64,000 nucleotides of DNA from Bacteroides nordii WAL 11050 = JCM 12987 (GTDB lineage: Bacteria > Bacteroidota > Bacteroidia > Bacteroidales > Bacteroidaceae), in the NCBI GenBank assembly GCA_000613465.1, contig BAJA01000011.1, positions 62,001-126,000 of the forward strand, written 5' to 3'. A program made the translations under genes and the position numbers. Positions 8,903-18,597 of this stretch are shown one piece after another. Below the pieces are notes generated by a model that was not told where the DNA came from, made no database searches, and saw only the letters and a list, made by a program, of their open reading frames with translations. Each line of letters opens with the position of its first letter. Position 1 is the stretch's first letter.

Positions 8903-9175
8903 TTATTCAACAGCTTCAGACAATTCTGCACCTGCTTTAAACTTAGCAACTTTCTTTGCCGGGATAGTGATAGCCTGTTTCGTTGATGGATTAATACCGG
9001 TTCTTTCAGCTCTTTCGGATACTGCGAAAGTTCCAAAACCAACCAAAGAAACTTTGTCACCACCCTTCAGAGCATTCGTTACTGAAGACACAAAAGCCTC
9101 AAGTGCTTTTTTAGAATCTGCTTTACTCAAGCCCGACTCTGCTGCGATAGCATTAATAAGTTCAGCCTTATTCAT
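8903..9175 (-). CDS. hup: Nucleoid protein HU
   Basis: This is a classic 90-residue HU. It starts MNKAELINAIA, has the dimerization helices up to about residue 40, and VSLVGFGTFAVSERAERTG (about 42-60) leads into the DNA-binding arm with the conserved INPSTKQAITIPAK tip carrying the proline that intercalates into DNA (around residue 63). HU binds and bends DNA without sequence preference and compacts the nucleoid. The start at 9175 gives the family-standard N-terminus; the upstream in-frame extension is not conserved HU sequence. The gene has its own terminator before argS. The 222 bp between it and the divergent rhomboid gene carry AT-rich promoter sequence. Confidence 0.97.
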   Translation of the reverse strand: MNKAELINAIAAESGLSKADSKKALEAFVSSVTNALKGGDKVSLVGFGTFAVSERAERTGINPSTKQAITIPAKKVAKFKAGAELSEAVE

Positions 9176-9347
9176 AATTCGTAAATGATTAATTAATATA
9201 TATGTTACACAAAAGATAGACGTAAATTCCTCACAAATATAGAGTAACAAAACAATATATCAAATAAAAACATCCAAAAAACACAGCAAATTGCTGAAAA
9301 AGAACTAATAGCGACCACTTTTTCTGCTTTAAAACAGAATTTATTCG

Positions 9348-9355
9348 TACTTTTG
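9348..9355 (+). promoter_or_regulatory. Bacteroides-type -7 box for the rhomboid operon
   Basis: TACTTTTG matches TAnnTTTG and lies 42 bp before the first rhomboid gene. Confidence 0.5.
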
Positions 9356-9397
9356 CGACCATTACTCAATTATTAGCATAAAAAGAAATTCAAACAT

Positions 9398-10075
9398 ATG
9401 ATGCCTACAGTTACTAAAAACCTGATAATTATTAATGTACTGCTTTATTTAGGGACCATCGTAGCTCAAAGTTATGGTATAGATCTCGCAGATTATATGG
9501 GTCTGCATTTCTTCATGGCCGACAGTTTTAACCCTGCACAGTTAATCACCTATATGTTTATGCACGGAGGGTTCACACATCTCTTTTTTAACATGTTTGC
9601 CGTGTGGATGTTCGGTCGTATCCTCGAACAAGTGTGGGGTCCCAAACGTTTTCTCTTTTACTATATTGCTTGTGGTATCGGAGCAGGACTTATACAGGAG
9701 ATTGTACAATTTGTTGAATATAAAACCGTATTATCCGGATATACTATGGTTCAAACCATTAGCGGGACCATACCGATGAGTGAGTATCTGAACATGATGA
9801 ATACCGTAGGAGCTTCGGGAGCCGTATATGCTATTCTGCTTGCATTCGGAATGCTATTTCCAAATCAGCAATTGTTTATCTTCCCACTTCCGTTCCCCAT
9901 CAAAGCCAAATACTTTGTCATCGGATATGCTCTAATTGAACTGTACTCAGGATTCGCCAATAACCCCAATGATAACGTAGCACATTTTGCCCATTTGGGA
10001 GGAATGATATTCGGATTTATTCTGATTATGTACTGGAGAAAAAAGAATAACGATCATGGCACATATTATAGCTGA
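9398..10075 (+). CDS. Rhomboid-family intramembrane serine protease (first of two)
   Basis: This 225-residue inner-membrane protein has about six hydrophobic segments. The catalytic serine is in VGASGAVYAI (GxSG motif, about residues 137-141) and the catalytic histidine in VAHFAHLGGM (about 193-199), where it is followed by the conserved HLGG. The loop segment GGFTHLFFNMFAVWMFGRILE (near residue 60) is the rhomboid L1 region with its conserved H, N and R. All residues needed for proteolysis inside the membrane are present. It overlaps the next rhomboid gene by 20 bp, so the two are surely co-transcribed and probably translationally coupled. Substrates are unknown. Confidence 0.93.
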   Translation: MMPTVTKNLIIINVLLYLGTIVAQSYGIDLADYMGLHFFMADSFNPAQLITYMFMHGGFTHLFFNMFAVWMFGRILEQVWGPKRFLFYYIACGIGAGLIQEIVQFVEYKTVLSGYTMVQTISGTIPMSEYLNMMNTVGASGAVYAILLAFGMLFPNQQLFIFPLPFPIKAKYFVIGYALIELYSGFANNPNDNVAHFAHLGGMIFGFILIMYWRKKNNDHGTYYS

Positions 10076-10955
10076 TTTAAAAGAAGCTTTCCGAAGAGGA
10101 AACGTCTTTATCCAACTGATATACATCAACGTAGGAGTTTTTGTAGCAACTACATTGATTAATATCTTTCTGTTACTTTTTAATAGAAGTGCAGATGGTA
10201 TATTCGAACTACTGGCACTTCCGGCTTCTTTCACCCGGTTTATCTTCCAGCCCTGGTCATTGTTTACGTATATGTTTATGCATGCAGGTTTCATGCATAT
10301 CCTGTTCAATATGCTTTGGCTCTATTGGTTCGGACAATTGTTCCTCTACTTTTTCTCGGGAAAGCACTTGCGCGGACTGTATATTTTGGGAGGAATCTGT
10401 GGTGGATTGCTATACATGATTTCCTACAACATTTTCCCTTACTTCTACCCAATGGTAGAGATATCAACTTTAGTAGGAGCTTCTGCCTCCGTACTTGCGA
10501 TTGTAGTGGCAACTGCTTATCGGGAGCCTAACTATCCGGTACGCCTTTTTCTTTTCGGTACTATCCGCTTAAAATATTTAGCTCTGATCGTAGTACTCAC
10601 AGACTTACTGTTTATCACTTCCAATAATGCAGGCGGACATATCGCTCACCTGGGCGGAGCATTGGCCGGACTTGGGTTTGCTGCCAGCCTTAGCAAAGGT
10701 ACAGATATTACAGCCTGGATTAACAGAATATTGGATGGCGTTTCTTCTTTGTTCGATAAAAAGACCTGGAAGCGTAAGCCTAAGATGAAGGTTCACTATG
10801 GCAATTACAGCCGTGAACAAGATTACGATTACAATGCCCGCAAAAAAGCTCAGTCGGATGAAGTAGACCGTATACTCGATAAATTAAAGAAATCCGGATA
10901 CGAGAGCCTCACTACCGCAGAGAAAAAAAGTCTTTTTGATGCAAGCAAAAAATAA
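10056..10955 (+). CDS. Rhomboid-family intramembrane serine protease (second of two)
   Basis: This 299-residue protein is a paralogue of the preceding gene with a longer hydrophilic C-terminal tail (about residues 225-299, rich in K, R, D and Y). The L1 region AGFMHILFNMLWLYWFGQLF is clear. The serine motif reads VGASASVLAI (GxSA rather than GxSG, about residues 140-145) and the histidine motif GGHIAHLGGA is intact, so it should be active. The start overlaps the stop of the first rhomboid by 20 bp. The C-terminal tail includes a short helix segment EVDRILDKLKKSGYESLTTAEKKSLFDASKK, which is a recurrent C-terminal module in Bacteroidetes rhomboids and might contact a cytoplasmic partner (inference). 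The next gene starts 3 bp after its stop. Confidence 0.92.
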   Translation: MAHIIADLKEAFRRGNVFIQLIYINVGVFVATTLINIFLLLFNRSADGIFELLALPASFTRFIFQPWSLFTYMFMHAGFMHILFNMLWLYWFGQLFLYFFSGKHLRGLYILGGICGGLLYMISYNIFPYFYPMVEISTLVGASASVLAIVVATAYREPNYPVRLFLFGTIRLKYLALIVVLTDLLFITSNNAGGHIAHLGGALAGLGFAASLSKGTDITAWINRILDGVSSLFDKKTWKRKPKMKVHYGNYSREQDYDYNARKKAQSDEVDRILDKLKKSGYESLTTAEKKSLFDASKK

Positions 10956-10958
10956 AGC

Positions 10959-12053
10959 ATGAAACACGTCGGAAAAGTTTTCACTTATCTGATTTTAGCT
11001 GTCAACGCATTCTTTGTCGGGATTCTTTTATTGACAGCTTATAGTCCGCATATTCACCCTGTGGTACATCCGGTAGAATCATGTATGGGACTCACTTTTC
11101 CCATTTTTCTGATCATCAACCTCTGTTTTCTCATCTTTTGGCTGCTGGTGCGTTACAAGTTTGCGCTTTTGCCCATTCTCGGCTTTGCCTTCTGCTATCC
11201 TCAAATCCGGACGTATTTCCCTATTAATATCCATACATCAGATATTCCCGAAGGAAGCATTAAAATTCTTTCCTACAATATCATGTCTTTCGGAAACATG
11301 GAGAAAGAGAATGGCAAAAACCCTGTACTCGAATATATCCGTGCCAGTAATGCCGATATCGTTTGCCTGCAAGAGCACAATGTTTCTTCAACAGCCAAGA
11401 TACACCTGAATGCAAAAGAGGTGGAAAAAGGTATGAAAGCCTATCCTTACCGGCATATTCAACGCGTAGGTAAAGAAATCAGTAATAACCGGATAGCCAT
11501 ATATTCAAAATATCCTATCCTCTCTGCACGAGAGTTGCAATATGAAAGCAGTTATAACGGTTCTGCAATTTATGAATTGAAAGTCAACGAAGATACAATT
11601 ACTCTCATAAACAACCATCTGGAATCGAACAAACTGACCAAGGAAGACAAAGTTGTATATGAAGAAATGCTGAAAGACCCCAATGCCCATAAAGTGAAAA
11701 GCGGTACCCGCCATCTGGTTGGAAAACTGGCAGAAGCATCTGCCATCCGTTCTAAACAGGCGGACGTCATTGCAGCCGAAATTGCCAAATCCCGCCATCC
11801 GTATATCATTGTATGTGGCGACTTTAATGACACCGCCATCTCCTACACGCACCGGGTTATTGCAGAAAATCTAGACGATGCCTTCACCGAATCCGGACAA
11901 GGATTGGGTATCTCTTACAATCAGAATAAATTCTATTTCAGGATAGACAATATTCTTATAAGCAAGAACCTAAAAGCCTATAACTGCACAGTGGATCGCT
12001 CTATCAAAGATTCTGACCACTATCCCATCTGGTGTTATATCACCAAACGATAA
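10959..12053 (+). CDS. Membrane-anchored endonuclease/exonuclease/phosphatase-family protein
   Basis: This 364-residue protein has three predicted membrane segments in the first 90 residues followed by an EEP-fold catalytic domain. Signature pieces are IKILSYNIMSFG (strand with the metal-binding Asn, near residue 105), DIVCLQEHN (metal-binding Glu, about 130), VCGDFNDT (about 284-291, the D-x-N active-site pair) and a final DHYPIW (catalytic His). The family hydrolyses phosphodiester bonds of nucleic acids, sphingolipids or inositol lipids. With an N-terminal membrane anchor this one probably faces the periplasm; the substrate cannot be told from sequence. It starts 3 bp after the second rhomboid and is part of the same operon. 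Length and layout match other Bacteroides proteins of this class. Confidence 0.88.
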   Translation: MKHVGKVFTYLILAVNAFFVGILLLTAYSPHIHPVVHPVESCMGLTFPIFLIINLCFLIFWLLVRYKFALLPILGFAFCYPQIRTYFPINIHTSDIPEGSIKILSYNIMSFGNMEKENGKNPVLEYIRASNADIVCLQEHNVSSTAKIHLNAKEVEKGMKAYPYRHIQRVGKEISNNRIAIYSKYPILSARELQYESSYNGSAIYELKVNEDTITLINNHLESNKLTKEDKVVYEEMLKDPNAHKVKSGTRHLVGKLAEASAIRSKQADVIAAEIAKSRHPYIIVCGDFNDTAISYTHRVIAENLDDAFTESGQGLGISYNQNKFYFRIDNILISKNLKAYNCTVDRSIKDSDHYPIWCYITKR

Positions 12054-12098
12054 ATCAATGACCAATAAAACGAATGACAATACCCAATAACAATACCT

Positions 12099-14186
12099 AT
12101 GGAAATAAAGAAAACAGTAATTATTTTAGCTGCAAGTTGTATGATGTACTCCTGTGCTACAAAAACGGATAATAATCCGTTCTTTACCGAGTTTCAAACC
12201 GAGTATGGTGTTCCGGCTTTCGATAAAATCAAACTGGAACATTACGAACCCGCTTTCCTAAAAGGAATAGAAGAGCAAAATCAGAATATCAAAACCATTA
12301 TCGAAAATCCGGAAGCACCTACATTTGAAAACACAATTGTAGCGCTGGATAACAGTTCGCCTATTCTGGATCGTGTCAGTGCCATCTTCTTCAATATGAC
12401 CGATGCAGAAACAACAGATGAACTGACCGAATTATCTATAAAAATGGCTCCGGTACTCTCTGAACACAGTGATAACATTTCCCTCAACCAAGAGCTATTC
12501 GCCAAAGTAAATAACGTATATCAACAAAAGAACGACTTGCATCTCACTACGGAGCAAGAACGCCTGCTGGACAAAACCTATAAAAGCTTTGTACGTTCAG
12601 GAGCCAATCTTTCTGCTGAAAAACAAGCACGCTTACGCGAAGTTAATAAGGAACTTTCCACTCTTGGCATCACATTCAGCAATAATATCCTGAATGAGAA
12701 TAATACTTTCCAATTATTCGTAGATAAGGAAGAAGATCTTGCCGGCTTACCCGAATGGTTCCGCCAAAGTGCAGCCGAAGAGGCAAAAGCTGCCGGACAA
12801 GAAGGAAAATGGTTGTTTACATTGCATAATGCCAGCCGTCTGCCTTTTCTCCAATATTCGGAGAACCGCCCACTTCGTGAGAAAATATACCAGGCCTATA
12901 TTAACCGTGGCAATAACAATGATAAAAACGACAACAAAGAGATAATTACCAAAATAGTTAGTCTCCGTCTTGAAAAAGCCAATTTACTCGGTTTTGACTG
13001 TTATTCAAACTTTGTTCTGGATAATACAATGGCTAAAAATTCAGCCACTGTTATGGACTTCCTCAATAACTTATGGAGTTATTCGCTCCCTAAAGCCAAA
13101 GTAGAAGCTGCTGAATTGCAAAAGCTCATGGATAAAGAAGGTAAAGGTGAAAAGTTAGCACCTTGGGACTGGTGGTATTATACCGAAAAACTCCGCAAAG
13201 AGAAATACAATTTAGATGAAGAAGAAACCAAACCTTATTTCAAACTGGAGAATGTACGTGAAGGTGCTTTCGCAGTAGCCAATAAACTGTATGGTATCAC
13301 TTTGACCAAATTATCAAATATTCCTGTATATCATCCCGACGTGGAAGTATTTGAGGTGAAAGACGCAGATGGTTCTCAATTAGGTATCTTCTATGTTGAC
13401 TATTATCCCCGTCCCGGAAAGAGCGGTGGTGCATGGATGAGTAATTATCGCGAACAAAAAGGAGACATCCGTCCACTGGTTTGTAATGTTGCCAGCTTCA
13501 CTAAACCTGTAGGCAATACTCCATCATTGCTTACCATGGACGAAGTGGAAACACTCTTTCATGAATTCGGACACGGACTTCATGGCCTATTGACCAAATG
13601 CAACTACCAAGGTATCTCAGGTACCAACGTTGTACGCGATTTTGTAGAACTTCCTTCGCAAATCAATGAACATTGGGCTACCGAACCGGAAGTGCTGAAG
13701 ATGTATGCCAAACATTACCAGACGGGTGAAGTCATTCCTGATTCAATTATCGACAAAATTCTGAAACAGAAGACCTTCAACCAGGGATTTATGACAACAG
13801 AATTACTCGCAGCTGCTATCCTGGACATGAATCTTCACAACCTGACAAACGTAAAGAATTTAGATGTAATTTCTTATGAAAAAGAAGCAATGGATAAGCT
13901 CGGGCTTATTCCTGAAATAGCACCACGTTATCGTACAACGTATTTCAACCACATCATTGGCGGATATGCTGCCGGTTACTACAGTTACCTCTGGGCCAAC
14001 GTATTGGATAATGACGCCTTTGAAGCTTTCAAAGAGAATGGCATCTTTGATAAAACAACAGCCAATCTGTTCCGTCACAACGTACTTGAGAAAGGAAACA
14101 GTGAAGATCCGATGGTACTCTACAAAAACTTCCGCGGAGCAGAGCCACAGCTGGAACCGATGTTGAAAAACAGAGGCATGAAGTAA
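12099..14186 (+). CDS. dcp: M3-family peptidyl-dipeptidase, lipoprotein
   Basis: This 695-residue zinc metallopeptidase has a lipoprotein signal (ILAASCMMYSC, cysteine around residue 20). The zinc motif is LFHEFGHGLHGLL (HExxH at about residues 487-491), followed by the M3-typical glutamate in the segment DFVELPSQINEHWATE (around 515). The flanking stretches YYPRPGKSGGAWMSNY and GGYAAGYYSYLWANVLDNDAF are conserved in Dcp/oligopeptidase A. It should remove dipeptides from the C-terminus of short peptides at the cell envelope. The spacer to the upstream EEP gene is 45 bp and consists of repeated CAATACC/CAATAA units running up to the ATG. A terminator follows. The symbol is given by family, since Dcp and PrlC-type enzymes are hard to separate. 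Confidence 0.92.
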   Translation: MEIKKTVIILAASCMMYSCATKTDNNPFFTEFQTEYGVPAFDKIKLEHYEPAFLKGIEEQNQNIKTIIENPEAPTFENTIVALDNSSPILDRVSAIFFNMTDAETTDELTELSIKMAPVLSEHSDNISLNQELFAKVNNVYQQKNDLHLTTEQERLLDKTYKSFVRSGANLSAEKQARLREVNKELSTLGITFSNNILNENNTFQLFVDKEEDLAGLPEWFRQSAAEEAKAAGQEGKWLFTLHNASRLPFLQYSENRPLREKIYQAYINRGNNNDKNDNKEIITKIVSLRLEKANLLGFDCYSNFVLDNTMAKNSATVMDFLNNLWSYSLPKAKVEAAELQKLMDKEGKGEKLAPWDWWYYTEKLRKEKYNLDEEETKPYFKLENVREGAFAVANKLYGITLTKLSNIPVYHPDVEVFEVKDADGSQLGIFYVDYYPRPGKSGGAWMSNYREQKGDIRPLVCNVASFTKPVGNTPSLLTMDEVETLFHEFGHGLHGLLTKCNYQGISGTNVVRDFVELPSQINEHWATEPEVLKMYAKHYQTGEVIPDSIIDKILKQKTFNQGFMTTELLAAAILDMNLHNLTNVKNLDVISYEKEAMDKLGLIPEIAPRYRTTYFNHIIGGYAAGYYSYLWANVLDNDAFEAFKENGIFDKTTANLFRHNVLEKGNSEDPMVLYKNFRGAEPQLEPMLKNRGMK

Positions 14187-14254
14187 TGAAAAATAATCTA
14201 AGGTTAAAAATAAGAAGCGGAATGCTGAGCTTTTTTAACTTCAAGTAAACTTTA

Positions 14255-14300
14255 ATATCCCCTGAGGTAATTCAGAATCCTCCGGGGATATTTTATTTTC
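14255..14300 (+). terminator. Terminator after the M3 peptidase gene
   Basis: ATATCCCC (14255-14262) pairs with GGGGATAT (14284-14291), extended by GAGG with CCTC, and is followed by a T-rich stretch. Confidence 0.75.
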
Positions 14301-14388
14301 CCGGATATAAATCTCTACATTAGGAGCAAAATGTGCCCTAAACCTCAAATATTTGACCCCTAATTACCACTGAATGTGAAAAAAAAAC

Positions 14389-14396
14389 TATATTTG
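14389..14396 (+). promoter_or_regulatory. Bacteroides-type -7 box for secDF
   Basis: TATATTTG fits TAnnTTTG and lies 57 bp upstream of the secDF start. Confidence 0.5.
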
Positions 14397-14453
14397 CAGC
14401 CTTATATGCGACAGAATTAAATTAAAAAGTAATCATAATAAATTAAAAGTAAA

Positions 14454-17400
14454 ATGCAAAACAAAGGATTTGTAAAAGTTTTTGCGGTACTTCTCACGCT
14501 GGTATGCGTGTTCTACCTCTCTTTTTCCTTCGTTACCCGCCACTATACTAATAAGGCAAAAGAAGTAGCGAATGGCAATGCTAAAGTAGAACAAGAATAC
14601 CTGGACTCTCTCGCTAATGAGCCAGTCTGGAAAATATGGAAGTGGAATTACACGCTGAAACAATGTCGTGAAATGGAAATTAGTTTAGGTCTGGACCTCA
14701 AAGGTGGTATGAACGTCATCCTTGAAGTATCTGTACCTGATGTTATTAAAGCACTGGCTGATAACAAACCTGATGAAAACTTCAATCAGGCATTGGCAAC
14801 CGCTGCCAAACAAGCTGTCAACAGCCAGGACGATGTGATCACCCTATTCGTTAAGGAATATCACAGAATAGCACCGAACGCTAAACTTTCTGAACTTTTC
14901 GCGACACAACAGTTGAAAGACAAAGTTAACCAGAAATCATCTGATGCTGAAGTAGAGAAAGTATTACGTTCTGAGGTAAAAGCTGCCGTAGAGAACTCTT
15001 ATAATGTACTCCGTACCCGTATCGACCGTTTTGGTGTGGTTCAACCCAATATCCAAAGCCTCGAAGACAAGATGGGACGTATCATGGTAGAACTTCCGGG
15101 TATCAAAGAACCGGAACGTGTGAGAAAGCTTCTTCAAGGTTCTGCCAATCTGGAATTTTGGGAAACATACACAGCCAAAGAAGTGTTGCCCGTTATGGAA
15201 TCTGTAGACGGCAGAATACGTAGTGTCCTGGCAAGCTCTTCTGCAGTAACCGATACTACTACAACTGTTACAGAAGAAGTAGTAGCAGAGGTTGCACCTG
15301 CAAAAGTCATTAGCGCTACCGATAGTATTAAGGCCACACTGAAAGGTGACAAGCAAGAAGCTTCCAACAACATGGAACAAATCAAGAAAGAGCATCCATT
15401 GTTGGCTATTTTGCAGTTGAATACAAGCGGTCAGGGGCCTATCATTGGTTACGCCAATCACAAAGACACTGCTGAGATAAACAAATATCTCTCCATGAAA
15501 GAAGTAATGGCTGAACTTCCCAAAGACTTGCGCTTAAAATGGGGTGTTGCCGCAGCTGACTTTGCTCCGAAAGGACAAATTTTCGAATTGTATGCTATCA
15601 AATCTACTGAACGTAATGGCAAAGCTCCACTTGAGGGTGATGTAGTAACAGATGCAAAAGACGATTACGATCAACACGGTAAACCGTCTGTAAGCATGTC
15701 TATGAACTCTGACGGTGCACGCCGTTGGGCACAATTGACCAAACAAAATATTGGACGTTCCATTGCTATCGTACTCGATAATTATGTATACTCTGCTCCG
15801 AACGTAAGTACAGAAATCACAGGTGGTAACTCAATCATCACAGGTAACTTTACTCCGGAACAATCAAAAGACTTAGCAAACGTTTTGAAGTCAGGTAAGA
15901 TGCCTGCTCCTGCACACATTGTACAGGAAGATATCGTAGGTCCGTCATTAGGTCAGGAATCTATCAACGCAGGTGTATTCTCATTCGTTGTGGCACTTAT
16001 CCTGCTAATGATTTACATGTGTGCTATGTACGGATTTATCCCGGGTATGATTGCTAATGGTGCATTGTTCCTCAATTTCTTCTTCACGCTGGGTATCCTT
16101 TCATCCTTCCAGGCAGCACTGACAATGTCGGGTATTGCCGGTATGGTGCTTTCACTCGGTATGGCAGTAGATGCAAACGTACTTATCTATGAACGTACGA
16201 AAGAAGAGTTGCGCAGTGGTAAAGGTGTAAAGAAAGCATTGGCCGATGGTTACTCAAATGCATTCTCTGCAATTTTCGACTCCAACTTAACTTCAATCAT
16301 CACCGGTATTATCCTGTTTAACTTTGGTACAGGTCCTATTCGTGGTTTTGCCACTACCTTGATAATCGGTATCCTCTGCTCATTCTTTACAGCAGTATTC
16401 ATGACTCGTATCGTTTACGAACACTTCATGAATAAAGACAAGTTGTTGAATCTGACATTTACCTCTGCAATCTCTAAAAATCTGCTGGTAAATACTCATT
16501 TCGACTTCATGAAGAACAATAAACGTTACTTCATAATCACAGGTGTTATCATTCTGGTATGTATTGCTTCATTCGTAACCCGTGGTTTAAGTCAGAGTAT
16601 CGACTTCACCGGTGGACGTAACTTCAAAGTACAGTTTGAACAACAAGTAGAACCGGAACAGGTACGTGAATTGATTGCAAGTAAATTCGGTGATGCCAAC
16701 GTAAGTGTAATCTCTATCGGTACTGACAAGAAAACCGTTCGTATCAGCACTAACTACCGCATCGAAGAAGAAGGTAATAATGTAGATTCTGAGATCGAGG
16801 CATATCTGTACGAAACACTGAAACCATTGTTAACTCAAAACATTTCATTAGCCACTTTCATTGACCGTGACAACCATACAGGTGGTAGTATTGTCAGTTC
16901 ACAAAAGGTAGGTCCGAGTATTGCAGACGATATCAAGACATCTGCCATCTGGTCTGTTGTTCTGGCTCTGATTGCTATCGGTCTGTATATCCTGCTTCGT
17001 TTCCGCAATATTGCTTATAGTGTAGGTTCTGTAGTGGCACTGACTTGTGATACAATAATGATTATTGGTGCCTACTCTCTATTATGGGGATTGGTGCCGT
17101 TCTCACTGGAAATTGACCAGACATTTATTGGTGCTATCCTGACAGCTATCGGTTACTCTATCAATGATAAGGTGGTAATCTTTGACCGTGTGCGTGAGTT
17201 CTTCGGTTTATATCCGAAGCGTAACAAACGTCAGCTGTTCAACGAATCACTAAATACAACATTGGCCCGTACAATCAATACTTCATTGAGTACATTGATC
17301 GTGTTGCTGTGTATCTTCATCCTAGGTGGTGACTCTATCCGTAGCTTCGCATTCGCAATGATCCTGGGTGTTATTATCGGTACACTGTCTTCTCTGTTTG

Positions 17401-17477
17401 TTGCTTCGCCTATTGCATATGCAATGATGAGCAAAAAGAAAGAAACAGCAGAGGCTGCTACTGTTGCTGTAGAATAA
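14454..17477 (+). CDS. secDF: Fused protein-export membrane protein SecDF
   Basis: This 1007-residue protein joins SecD (N-terminal half) and SecF (C-terminal half) in one chain, as is usual in Bacteroidetes. It uses the proton gradient to pull secreted proteins out of SecYEG into the periplasm. The SecD periplasmic domain begins with LGLDLKGGMNVILEV (about residues 77-91) and includes RTRIDRFGV; its membrane half contains GMAVDANVLIYERTKEEL (about 565-582). The SecF half has SIDFTGGRNFKVQFE (about 717-731) and IGYSINDKVVIFDRVRE (about 903-919). There are 12 membrane segments in two groups of six. A variable insert rich in Val, Thr and Ala (about residues 260-300) lies in the first periplasmic domain. 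It is monocistronic, with its own promoter and terminator. Confidence 0.97.
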   Translation: MQNKGFVKVFAVLLTLVCVFYLSFSFVTRHYTNKAKEVANGNAKVEQEYLDSLANEPVWKIWKWNYTLKQCREMEISLGLDLKGGMNVILEVSVPDVIKALADNKPDENFNQALATAAKQAVNSQDDVITLFVKEYHRIAPNAKLSELFATQQLKDKVNQKSSDAEVEKVLRSEVKAAVENSYNVLRTRIDRFGVVQPNIQSLEDKMGRIMVELPGIKEPERVRKLLQGSANLEFWETYTAKEVLPVMESVDGRIRSVLASSSAVTDTTTTVTEEVVAEVAPAKVISATDSIKATLKGDKQEASNNMEQIKKEHPLLAILQLNTSGQGPIIGYANHKDTAEINKYLSMKEVMAELPKDLRLKWGVAAADFAPKGQIFELYAIKSTERNGKAPLEGDVVTDAKDDYDQHGKPSVSMSMNSDGARRWAQLTKQNIGRSIAIVLDNYVYSAPNVSTEITGGNSIITGNFTPEQSKDLANVLKSGKMPAPAHIVQEDIVGPSLGQESINAGVFSFVVALILLMIYMCAMYGFIPGMIANGALFLNFFFTLGILSSFQAALTMSGIAGMVLSLGMAVDANVLIYERTKEELRSGKGVKKALADGYSNAFSAIFDSNLTSIITGIILFNFGTGPIRGFATTLIIGILCSFFTAVFMTRIVYEHFMNKDKLLNLTFTSAISKNLLVNTHFDFMKNNKRYFIITGVIILVCIASFVTRGLSQSIDFTGGRNFKVQFEQQVEPEQVRELIASKFGDANVSVISIGTDKKTVRISTNYRIEEEGNNVDSEIEAYLYETLKPLLTQNISLATFIDRDNHTGGSIVSSQKVGPSIADDIKTSAIWSVVLALIAIGLYILLRFRNIAYSVGSVVALTCDTIMIIGAYSLLWGLVPFSLEIDQTFIGAILTAIGYSINDKVVIFDRVREFFGLYPKRNKRQLFNESLNTTLARTINTSLSTLIVLLCIFILGGDSIRSFAFAMILGVIIGTLSSLFVASPIAYAMMSKKKETAEAATVAVE

Positions 17478-17494
17478 CAACAGCCTGATTATAT

Positions 17495-17533
17495 AAAAAA
17501 AGAGAAAGCTTCAGATAAGCTTTCTCTTTTTTT
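17495..17533 (+). terminator. Terminator of secDF
   Basis: AAAAAAAGAGAAAGCTT (17495-17511) and its exact complement (17517-17533) form a 17-bp stem with a 5-nt loop and a T-run. Confidence 0.85.
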
Positions 17534-18022
17534 GTCCCTATCATAGATAAATAGGAATATAACACACAAAGATACTTCCTTTACCAACTCGGGGTATCGA
17601 TTTACACCGGAAGGATCCACAAAACAGCGAATATTTTCCCGGTAATAAGTTTAAAGCTGTAACTAAGCATATGCTGATTCATCTGTATCAGTTTCCATAT
17701 CGTCGCTTGTATTCCCAAAACGTCTGCAACTTATTTATGGCAGGACACAACATTAGCGTTACCCATGTAGCTTTGGAACGATACGGATGATACGTACCAC
17801 AGATATAATAGGAGAAGTAGTGGTACAGATACCTCACTATGTAAGAAGTATCAAGTAAATCCCCTTGTATATATAGAATGTATCTGGATGATCTAAAGAC
17901 ATTTATAAAAAAGGAGTTGCCAGACAAGGGCTGGGAAACAATCAGAGGTGCAATGAAGGAATATTTTAAAAGAAAAGCTGTAACCTATCTATCTGCACAC
18001 AATAGATTACATATTCTGAAAG
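17534..18022. other. Gene-poor stretch between secDF and tRNA-Arg
   Basis: About 490 bp without a convincing gene. Short open frames at 17688-17927 (minus) and 17878-18060 (plus) lack recognizable domains, and the second runs into the tRNA, so neither is called. No clear repeats or integrase remnant are seen. Confidence 0.5.
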
Positions 18023-18094
18023 TAGTCCCGAGGGGAATCGAACCCCTATCTAAAGTTTAGGAAACTTCTATTCTATCCGTTGAACTACAGGACC
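18023..18094 (-). tRNA. tRNA-Arg (anticodon CCU)
   Basis: The minus strand folds into a 72-nt cloverleaf. The acceptor stem pairs GGTCCTG with CGGGACT (two G-U pairs) and A is the discriminator. The D arm is GTTC..GAAT. The anticodon arm is GAAGT-TTCCTAA-ACTTT, with anticodon CCT at positions 34-36. The T arm is AGGGG-TTCGATT-CCCCT. CCA is not encoded. It decodes AGG, a rare arginine codon in Bacteroides. It stands alone with no other tRNA nearby. Confidence 0.93.
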
Positions 18095-18597
18095 TCCTTT
18101 TAGATTTCGGTTGCAAAGATAACGTATTCTCTTGATTTAACAAGACAGAACATACAGATTTATAGAGTGCCCGAACAATAATAAGCCAGTCATAAAATAT
18201 ACTATAAAATAGAGTCAGTAAAGAACAAGAATATTCTCATCATTGCAAGATAATACACCCTAAAAACTAACAGATAGATTACATTTTGCATAAAAACTGC
18301 AACATTTCGTCATTTTCAGCATAAAAGAGCAATAACAATATGCAATCATTTAAAACACAAACAAGACACAGAACAGCGCATTTTGCTTACTCTAAATACC
18401 AAAATAGCCCCATAACATAATTCTTTTGACAGGAGGCTACAGATAAACAGAAAAAGATTTTGCTAAGTCGTTTAACTTTACGACCTTTGCGAAACCTTCT
18501 GCACAATAAATGAATATACACAAACCACTTAAAAAGGGGTTATATTTATGCAAAACGAAGAAAGTCGATCCTAAAATTAAATATAGTAAGTAAAATT
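18095..18597. other. Leader region before the 2-oxoacid oxidoreductase operon
   Basis: About 500 bp of AT-rich sequence with no gene, serving as upstream region for the tRNA (minus strand) and the oxidoreductase operon (plus strand). A promoter-like GACCTTTG (one mismatch to TAnnTTTG) lies near 18481-18488, followed by a roughly 110-nt leader. No riboswitch fold was recognized. Confidence 0.4.

Noticed and set aside
17688..17927. Small minus-strand gene of 79 codons
   Set aside because: Composition and lack of any motif or promoter do not support a real gene.
17878..18060. Small plus-strand gene of 60 codons before the tRNA
   Set aside because: The open frame runs into tRNA-Arg on the other strand, has no recognizable domain and no promoter box; treated as chance.
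17534..18597. Integrated element at tRNA-Arg
   Set aside because: No integrase, no direct repeat of the tRNA 3' end and no phage-like genes beside it. The neighbours are core genes.
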